A stretch of DNA of 9,693 nucleotides from an uncultured Clostridia bacterium. Lineage in GTDB: Bacteria > Bacillota > Clostridia > Oscillospirales > Oscillospiraceae. Shown here piece after piece: positions 5,772-9,693 of this stretch; positions within the stretch are counted from its first letter, which is position 1; each line of letters begins with the position of its first letter. A program made the position numbers and the translations under genes. Where the stretch lies: NCBI GenBank assembly GCA_945926565.1, contig CAMELY010000047.1:1-9693 (forward strand). The letters run 5' to 3'. The notes under the pieces are model-generated. The model was given only the letters and a program-made list of their open reading frames with translations. It was not told the DNA's origin and made no database searches.

Positions 5772-7510
5772 GTTCCGCTCACCCACTTTGCCTCGCTCAC
5801 ATCTTCAAACATCTCACTGATGTAATCCAGCCGGATGGTCTCTGGCTTGCCCACCCGCTTTTTCAGCACCGGATCAAACCGGTAGACATGCAGCGAATAG
5901 ACGTAGTCCCGATCCACCGAAAAGCCGATCTGCAGCACGCTGTCCAGGCTGGAGGCCACAGGCCGCAGCTTCTCAATCATCTCCTTGGACAGCTTTTTAT
6001 AGATGGCGCTCTCCCGGCTCTTGTGGGAGTTGAAGACAAACTGCTGCAGGCCGCTGCCGCCCAGGGAGTAGTTGACAATCTTTCCGTTTCGCATGGGGAA
6101 CTTAGGCACATCGAAGTCCAGCTCCTCCCCCTTGGTGATGGCGTAGTTATAGCCCTTCAGGCCAATGGAGTAGGGAGCCAGTTCCTTGACGAACACCGCG
6201 CCCTCGGCGATGAGGGCCGCTCCGTAAGAGACCGCCCGCTCCCGGTTGACGCCGCCCTGAATGATATGGGCCTGCTGGTCAAACAGGTCAAACATGCCCT
6301 TGATCTGCTGCTCCACCAGGCAGAAGCTGCCGAAGCCGCCCACCAGGGCGATCTTGAAGTTGTCCCGTCCGGTGCCCTCGTAATCTATGCCGGTGTCCCG
6401 CATGAACTGAACCATCTTGCCCAGCTCGCCGCTGAGCACCGGACAGATAATCCGGTTATACACCTGCAGCAGCATATCATAGGTCACATGGATCTGATAG
6501 ACCATGCCGTCCGCGGCGTAGTTCAGGGTGGCAAAGACCTCCTCGTCCGGCATGGTGGGGTCAGGGTAGACAATCTTCTTCTGCTCCGGGTCATAGCGGA
6601 TGTCGTCCTCGTCCCGGAAGGTGTCTCCCAGGGAGTCCGCCTCATCCAGCAGCTTGCGCTCCAGCTGATTGACTGCGTTGAGGAAGTCTCCGTCCCGGGG
6701 CACCGCCGTCCCCTTCCGGCAGCCCGAGGCCTGGATGGCGTACTCGGTGACCGCCTCCATATAGGCGATGCCGGCGCTGCCGATCTGGCCCCCCGGCTGA
6801 TTCTCGCCGGCGCCGGTGCGGTGCTCGTCCTCCACCTCCATGCTGCCGTCCGGCCGGGTATTCACCCGGGTGAGGGTGATGTCCAGGGTGCCTCCGCCGT
6901 AGTCCACCAGCAGAATGTGTCCCTCGTAATTGCGTTTAGTCACCCGTCTGTAGTGGTGGGCGAAAAAGGCACAGGCCGCGGTGGGCTCACTGACCACCCG
7001 GACACCCTCCTTGCGCACACAGCTGATCTTGTCACAGATATCCCGGACAATGGGCCGGCCGTCCAGCGTCTTCCAGCCGCTGAACCAGATCTCCGGCGCG
7101 CCGATGACCAGGTTGTCAATCTCCCGCTGCTCGCCGTCGGTCTCCTGGAGGGCCGCCGTCAGCAGCGCCTCAATAAATTCCTTGGTGATCTCCTGGGGGG
7201 TGTCCGCCTGATAGCGCTGCTCCCGGTCCCGGGGCAGAGGGTCGTAGCCCCGGCGGCACAGGATCTCGCTTCCCCGCTCGGGCAGCAGCATCTTGAAGGC
7301 GGAGAAGGGGCGGATGCCGGGGTTTCCCAGCTTGCTCTTGGCGTTCTGTCCGAAAAAGTACTTTCCCCGCCCGTTTTTTGCCACAATGGAGGGAATGCTC
7401 TTCCCGCCGTATTTGGTCAGTTCAATTGCGTCCAGCTGATCGCTGTTTCTGTTATAGACTGAGAGAATCGTATAGGTACTGCCCAGGTCAAAGCCCACAT
7501 TCATCCCCAT
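5768..7510 (-). CDS. Divergent Hsp70/DnaK-like ATPase lacking the C-terminal lid
   Basis: This is a 580-aa protein; GAGGAGG lies about 9 bases before ATG 7510. The Hsp70 nucleotide-binding domain is clear: phosphate-1 VGFDLGSTYTI (5-15), a lysine in SAFKMLL (K73) where DnaK has its catalytic Lys70, connect-1-like SEPTAACAF (174-182), phosphate-2 LLVDYGGGTLDITL (200-213), adenosine motif ALVGGFGSF (388-396), and connect-2-like ERAVSYGAALIAEG (424-437). Beyond about 440, LAPYSIGLKG (444-453) and a beta-rich stretch to about 565 resemble a reduced Hsp70 substrate-binding beta domain. The helical lid and tail of DnaK (about 638 aa) are absent. This is not the housekeeping DnaK: the motifs are diverged and no grpE or dnaJ lies nearby. 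Known: Hsp70s switch between ATP and ADP states to bind and release proteins. Inferred: assembly or disassembly of partners encoded in this operon. Confidence 0.95.
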   Translation of the reverse strand: MGMNVGFDLGSTYTILSVYNRNSDQLDAIELTKYGGKSIPSIVAKNGRGKYFFGQNAKSKLGNPGIRPFSAFKMLLPERGSEILCRRGYDPLPRDREQRYQADTPQEITKEFIEALLTAALQETDGEQREIDNLVIGAPEIWFSGWKTLDGRPIVRDICDKISCVRKEGVRVVSEPTAACAFFAHHYRRVTKRNYEGHILLVDYGGGTLDITLTRVNTRPDGSMEVEDEHRTGAGENQPGGQIGSAGIAYMEAVTEYAIQASGCRKGTAVPRDGDFLNAVNQLERKLLDEADSLGDTFRDEDDIRYDPEQKKIVYPDPTMPDEEVFATLNYAADGMVYQIHVTYDMLLQVYNRIICPVLSGELGKMVQFMRDTGIDYEGTGRDNFKIALVGGFGSFCLVEQQIKGMFDLFDQQAHIIQGGVNRERAVSYGAALIAEGAVFVKELAPYSIGLKGYNYAITKGEELDFDVPKFPMRNGKIVNYSLGGSGLQQFVFNSHKSRESAIYKKLSKEMIEKLRPVASSLDSVLQIGFSVDRDYVYSLHVYRFDPVLKKRVGKPETIRLDYISEMFEDVSEAKWVSGT

Positions 7511-7528
7511 CTGTCCATGCCTCCTCTG

Positions 7529-9274
7529 TCAGTAGTCCAGCGTCCAGCCCTCATCCAAAACGCTCTCCTGTCTCTCTCTATGCTCCGCCGCCGCATAGGA
7601 GCGGTCGGTGTGACTGTCCATATAGTCTCTGTAATGATTCTGGGTCTGCTTCATCCGGTCCATCGCCTGCTCCGCGTCCGCGCGCAGCTTGGCCAGTTGT
7701 CCGGAAGAGACGGTGCTGCAGAAGTTTTCCGCATAGTATTCCAGCGTGGCCAGATCCTTGTTCAGACTCTGCCGGAAGGCGGCTGTCTGGTTGTTGTTCT
7801 CCCGCAGGCGGCCGATGCGCTCCCGGCAGTCCTCGATGCCTCTGCGAATGTTCTGCAGGACCACCGAGTCCTCCCGGAAGCCCTCCTCCCGCCGCTGACA
7901 GGCCTCCGCCTCCCGGGCAGCGCAGAGCTTCTCCTGCTCGGCAATCCGCAGCTCCGCCTGACGGAGCTGCCGTCCGGTGTGAAACCACATTCTGGAGTAT
8001 TCCAGCAGGGTGTTCCAGCTCTTCCAACCCGCCTCCTGCTCCTCGTCCTCCGGCCACTGGAGCTTTTGGGCATGGGCCAGGCTGAGCAGCTTGACGCAGC
8101 GCAGGAAGGACTCCCGGTCCCCCTGGGCTATGGACTCCTCGCCCCGCTCCACACAGCGGAGCAGCAGCCACTTCATCATCTCCGCCGGCTCCCGGCTGTA
8201 AAAGGCAGTATAGCTGCGCTCCAGACCCAGCAGCGTCTCCCGCTCCACGCCGAAGGCGGCGTCCAGATGGTTCTCCAGCGCCCGGCTCATCAGCCGCTGC
8301 ACCTGCTGGGCCAATCGGGTATCCGCCTCCACCGGGCAGCGGTACCGGACGGGATAACACCGGGCCAGGATCTGCCGCACCGGCTCTTCCGGGCAGGACT
8401 GGCGGATCGCCGCCAGCTGGGCGGTCAGCTTCTTCCACACCTTAGGCAGGCTGTCTCTCAGCTTGCTCAGGCTTCCCTCTGGATTTTCCGGCAGCAGCCG
8501 GGCAAAGGTCTCGTCCAGCTGCATCTCCTCTGAGTGATACCAGGTATAGATCAGCCAAGCTGTATCCTCGATCTCCTGCTCTGTGGCGGTGACGCCGGCA
8601 TTGGAAAAGAGAATCCAGCTCTCCAGCAGCGCGTGAATCCGCTCCTCGGAAAGCTCGTTGAGAAAAACACATCGGTCCTTCAGCTGATCCTTCAGATCCT
8701 GAAACAGATCTCCGCTGCCGCTGCCCACCACATGCCTAAGCTCCGGGCACATGGCGTAATCCCGGAGGGCAAACACGCTGCCGCTGCCGGTGAGGGCGCT
8801 CAGGCAGGCGCTGGCCTTGGGACGGATCAGCAGCACCACGATGCTGTCCCGGGTGGCGGTGCGTTCTCCGCAGAGGGCGTCCCGCAGGGCAGGACTCTCC
8901 GACGTCAGGGAGGCAAAATCCTCCAGGCTGCGGAACACAATGGCGTTGCGTCGTCTGTGATCGGTGAGCAGGGCGGCAATCCGCTTTCCCAGCTCAGCCG
9001 CCCCCAGATTGTCCAGGGTGCGCTGCCGGCGGAACTCGGTGCGCAGCAGGCTCTCCATCCATTTATAAGGGAAATAGGCGTCGGACTGTGGATCCAGCAT
9101 CTGCACCTCTGCCGTGTTCTCCTGGCCCGCCACAAAGTAAATGCCCTGATAGCCCTGCCTGGTGAGCAGGTAATGCAGCTCATCGGTCAGATTGAGCCGA
9201 ATCAGCGAATCCAGCAGATATTCGTCTTCGTTGCAGAAAACAAAATGGAGCAGTCCATCCTGCAGCCGAAACAT
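7529..9274 (-). CDS. First gene of the operon: protein with possible inactive AAA-like N-half and helical C-half, unknown function
   Basis: This is a 581-aa protein. I chose ATG 9274 (MFRLQDG) because a strong GGGAGGAGGG lies just upstream. The longer reading from a TTG at 9310 has no ribosome site and begins inside the leader. The N-terminal half holds short hydrophobic strands separated by helices: LDSLIRLNLTDELHYLL (21-37), GYQGIYFV (41-48), NAIVFRSLEDFASL (110-123) and DSIVVLLIRP (143-152). The last two lie where Walker B and sensor 1 strands of an AAA ATPase would be, but no Walker A loop is visible, so any such domain would be inactive. Residues 200-440 look all-helical. Residues 440-550 are probable coiled coil. 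The tail ends QESVLDEGWTLDY. Hsp70 follows after 18 bases. It could be a regulatory or substrate-recognition subunit. The family is not recognised, and the AAA resemblance is tentative. Confidence 0.9.
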   Translation of the reverse strand: MFRLQDGLLHFVFCNEDEYLLDSLIRLNLTDELHYLLTRQGYQGIYFVAGQENTAEVQMLDPQSDAYFPYKWMESLLRTEFRRQRTLDNLGAAELGKRIAALLTDHRRRNAIVFRSLEDFASLTSESPALRDALCGERTATRDSIVVLLIRPKASACLSALTGSGSVFALRDYAMCPELRHVVGSGSGDLFQDLKDQLKDRCVFLNELSEERIHALLESWILFSNAGVTATEQEIEDTAWLIYTWYHSEEMQLDETFARLLPENPEGSLSKLRDSLPKVWKKLTAQLAAIRQSCPEEPVRQILARCYPVRYRCPVEADTRLAQQVQRLMSRALENHLDAAFGVERETLLGLERSYTAFYSREPAEMMKWLLLRCVERGEESIAQGDRESFLRCVKLLSLAHAQKLQWPEDEEQEAGWKSWNTLLEYSRMWFHTGRQLRQAELRIAEQEKLCAAREAEACQRREEGFREDSVVLQNIRRGIEDCRERIGRLRENNNQTAAFRQSLNKDLATLEYYAENFCSTVSSGQLAKLRADAEQAMDRMKQTQNHYRDYMDSHTDRSYAAAEHRERQESVLDEGWTLDY

Positions 9275-9280
9275 TGCATT

Positions 9281-9290
9281 CCCTCCTCCC
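9281..9290 (-). promoter_or_regulatory. Ribosome binding site that fixes the start of the first operon gene
   Basis: On the minus strand this reads GGGAGGAGGG, ending 6 bases before ATG 9274. An overlapping ATG five bases earlier (9277-9279) is in another frame. This site supports the 581-aa product over the TTG-initiated 593-aa reading. Confidence 0.8.
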
Positions 9291-9313
9291 CGGGCAAACG
9301 CGCAAATCAATGC

Positions 9314-9377
9314 GAAACAGCGAAATATACTGCATACATAATATAACGTTTCGGCAAATTTTTCAACTGAAACAGCG
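9314..9377. repeat. Direct repeat GAAACAGCG flanking the operon promoter
   Basis: GAAACAGCG occurs at 9314-9322 and again at 9369-9377, 55 bases apart. One copy lies just downstream of the predicted transcription start and the other just upstream of the -35 box. A pair bracketing the promoter is the layout expected of a repressor site, possibly for the divergent XRE protein. Two 9-mers in about 250 bases could also be chance. Confidence 0.35.
9338..9366 (-). promoter_or_regulatory. Sigma-A-type promoter of the seven-gene operon
   Basis: On the minus strand, -35 TTGAAA (9361-9366) and -10 TATTAT (9338-9343) are 17 bases apart, close to consensus. A shifted -10, TATATT (9340-9345), would give a 15-base spacer and is less likely. 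Transcription would start near 9331, giving a leader of about 57 bases before ATG 9274. The region is AT-rich against a GC-rich background. It faces away from the XRE gene. Confidence 0.7.
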
Positions 9378-9400
9378 GAACTTTGGAAAAAATCGGAAAA

Positions 9401-9444
9401 GATCAGGCATCCGGGCAGAACAGCCGGGGCGTCCGCCTCTGATC
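9401..9444. repeat. Imperfect inverted repeat in the divergent intergenic region
   Basis: GATCAGGC (9401-9408) pairs with GCCTCTGATC (9435-9444) with a two-base bulge. The inner sequences CCGGG and CCGGGG do not extend the stem cleanly. It lies upstream of both promoters, about 20 bases before the XRE -35 box. It may be an operator, the remnant of a terminator, or chance; there is no U-tract. Confidence 0.25.
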
Positions 9445-9465
9445 GCCCGCTCTACGCTCCGTGGA

Positions 9466-9494
9466 TTGCGCTGCCGGGCCACATCTGATACAAT
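9466..9494 (+). promoter_or_regulatory. Promoter of the divergent XRE-type gene
   Basis: TTGCGC (9466-9471), a 17-base spacer, then TACAAT (9489-9494). TG at 9486-9487 gives an extended -10 (TGATACAAT). The predicted start near 9501 leaves a leader of about 19 bases containing AGGAGG (9507-9512), 7 bases before ATG 9520. Confidence 0.6.
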
Positions 9495-9519
9495 CCCCCT
9501 ATGAACAGGAGGCGATCTT

Positions 9520-9657
9520 ATGGACGCGGAGAAAATCGGAAGTCTGATCCTCGCCCGGCGGCGGGAGCTGGGCCTCACCCAGCGGGAACTGGCGCAGCTT
9601 TTGCTGGTCTCAGACAAGGCGGTGAGCAAGTGGGAGCGGGGAGTTTCCCAAAGTTAA
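9520..9657 (+). pseudogene. Truncated XRE-family helix-turn-helix regulator
   Basis: ATG 9520 follows AGGAGG by 7 bases. The 45-codon frame starts MDAEKIGSLILARRRELGLT and contains the classical HTH with QRELAQLLLVSDKAVSKWERG, a common DNA-binding module of Gram-positive XRE repressors. Relatives usually continue with a segment like 'SCPDISLLPELA' and often a C-terminal domain. Here the frame ends in TAA (9655-9657) after GVSQS, so even the last HTH-domain helix is missing. The change in character begins near 9647 and no family-like continuation is visible in another frame. It was probably interrupted by an insertion or rearrangement; less likely it is a real mini-regulator. Before truncation it could have controlled the divergent operon, as adjacent XRE genes often do, but that is inference. 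Confidence 0.6.
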
Positions 9658-9693
9658 AGATACCACATCAATCCCACGCGGACTTTTGCTCAA
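9658..9693. other. Unassigned sequence after the XRE stop
   Basis: These 36 bases at the right edge match nothing I recognise. They are less GC-rich than the operon. A minus-strand frame is open from the edge into the XRE gene, reading SKSPRGIDVVSLTLG and then a few residues antisense to the HTH, ending at the TGA complementary to 9629-9631. It could be the end of an inserted element or a neighbouring gene, but the stretch is too short to decide. Confidence 0.3.

Noticed and set aside
5772..5786. GTG start five codons before the long coiled-coil gene
   Set aside because: No good ribosome site precedes it; the ATGA overlap with the Hsp70 stop explains initiation better.
5753..7462. Long plus-strand open frame (569 codons) opposite the Hsp70 gene
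   Set aside because: It mirrors the Hsp70 frame, has a low-complexity Leu/Val/His/Gly-rich translation and no recognisable motifs. Antisense open frames opposite GC-rich dnaK-type genes are a familiar artefact.
7517..8533. Plus-strand 338-codon open frame opposite the first operon gene
   Set aside because: Same antisense shadow pattern, with no motif and no promoter.
9275..9310. TTG start extending the first operon gene to 593 aa
   Set aside because: There is no ribosome site upstream of the TTG, and the added 12 residues are encoded by the leader and the ribosome binding site itself.
9307..9339. Ten-codon minus-strand leader peptide (MYAVYFAVSH)
   Set aside because: Its ATG overlaps the predicted -10 box, so it would not be in the transcript, and it has no ribosome site.

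Overview
The window looks like chromosomal DNA from a GC-rich Gram-positive bacterium. A gut-type member of class Clostridia (Oscillospirales-like) is my best guess. The evidence is strong AGGAGG-type ribosome binding sites, G/C-rich third codon positions, sigma-A-type promoters, and a small XRE repressor of the 'SDKAVSKWERG' type that is common in those genomes. No rRNA or marker protein fixes the taxon.

Layout: almost the whole window (9274 down to 1) is one minus-strand operon of seven tightly spaced genes. In transcription order they are: (1) a 581-aa protein with a possible degenerate AAA-like N-terminal half and a helical C-terminal half; (2) a 580-aa divergent Hsp70/DnaK-like ATPase with a short substrate-binding region and no lid; (3) a 752-aa, almost entirely coiled-coil protein whose start overlaps the Hsp70 stop (ATGA); (4) a 177-aa protein with an N-terminal zinc ribbon; (5) a 378-aa helical/coiled-coil protein; (6) a 256-aa protein with the charge layout and helix pattern of ESCRT-III/CHMP proteins; (7) a classical AAA ATPase, cut by the window edge, with a Vps4-like ATPase core and an MIT-like three-helix N-terminus. 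A good promoter (TTGAAA-17-TATTAT) precedes gene 1. The gaps between genes are 58 bases or less, and I see no terminator inside the operon.

At the right end a divergent, plus-strand XRE-type helix-turn-helix gene has its own promoter and ribosome binding site. It stops after 45 codons, directly after the DNA-binding domain, where the sequence ceases to look like its family. It is probably a broken gene.

Hypothesis: genes 5 to 7 look like a bacterial counterpart of the ESCRT-III/Vps4 pair, with filament-forming helical proteins and the ATPase that remodels them. They share one operon with an Hsp70-like ATPase, a very long coiled-coil protein and a zinc-ribbon protein. The AAA and Hsp70 assignments rest on clear motifs. 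The MIT and ESCRT-III assignments rest on pattern resemblance and need structural testing. No nuclease, toxin, transposase or membrane-spanning effector is visible, so an assembly or membrane-remodelling role seems more natural than a classic toxin system, but this is inference.
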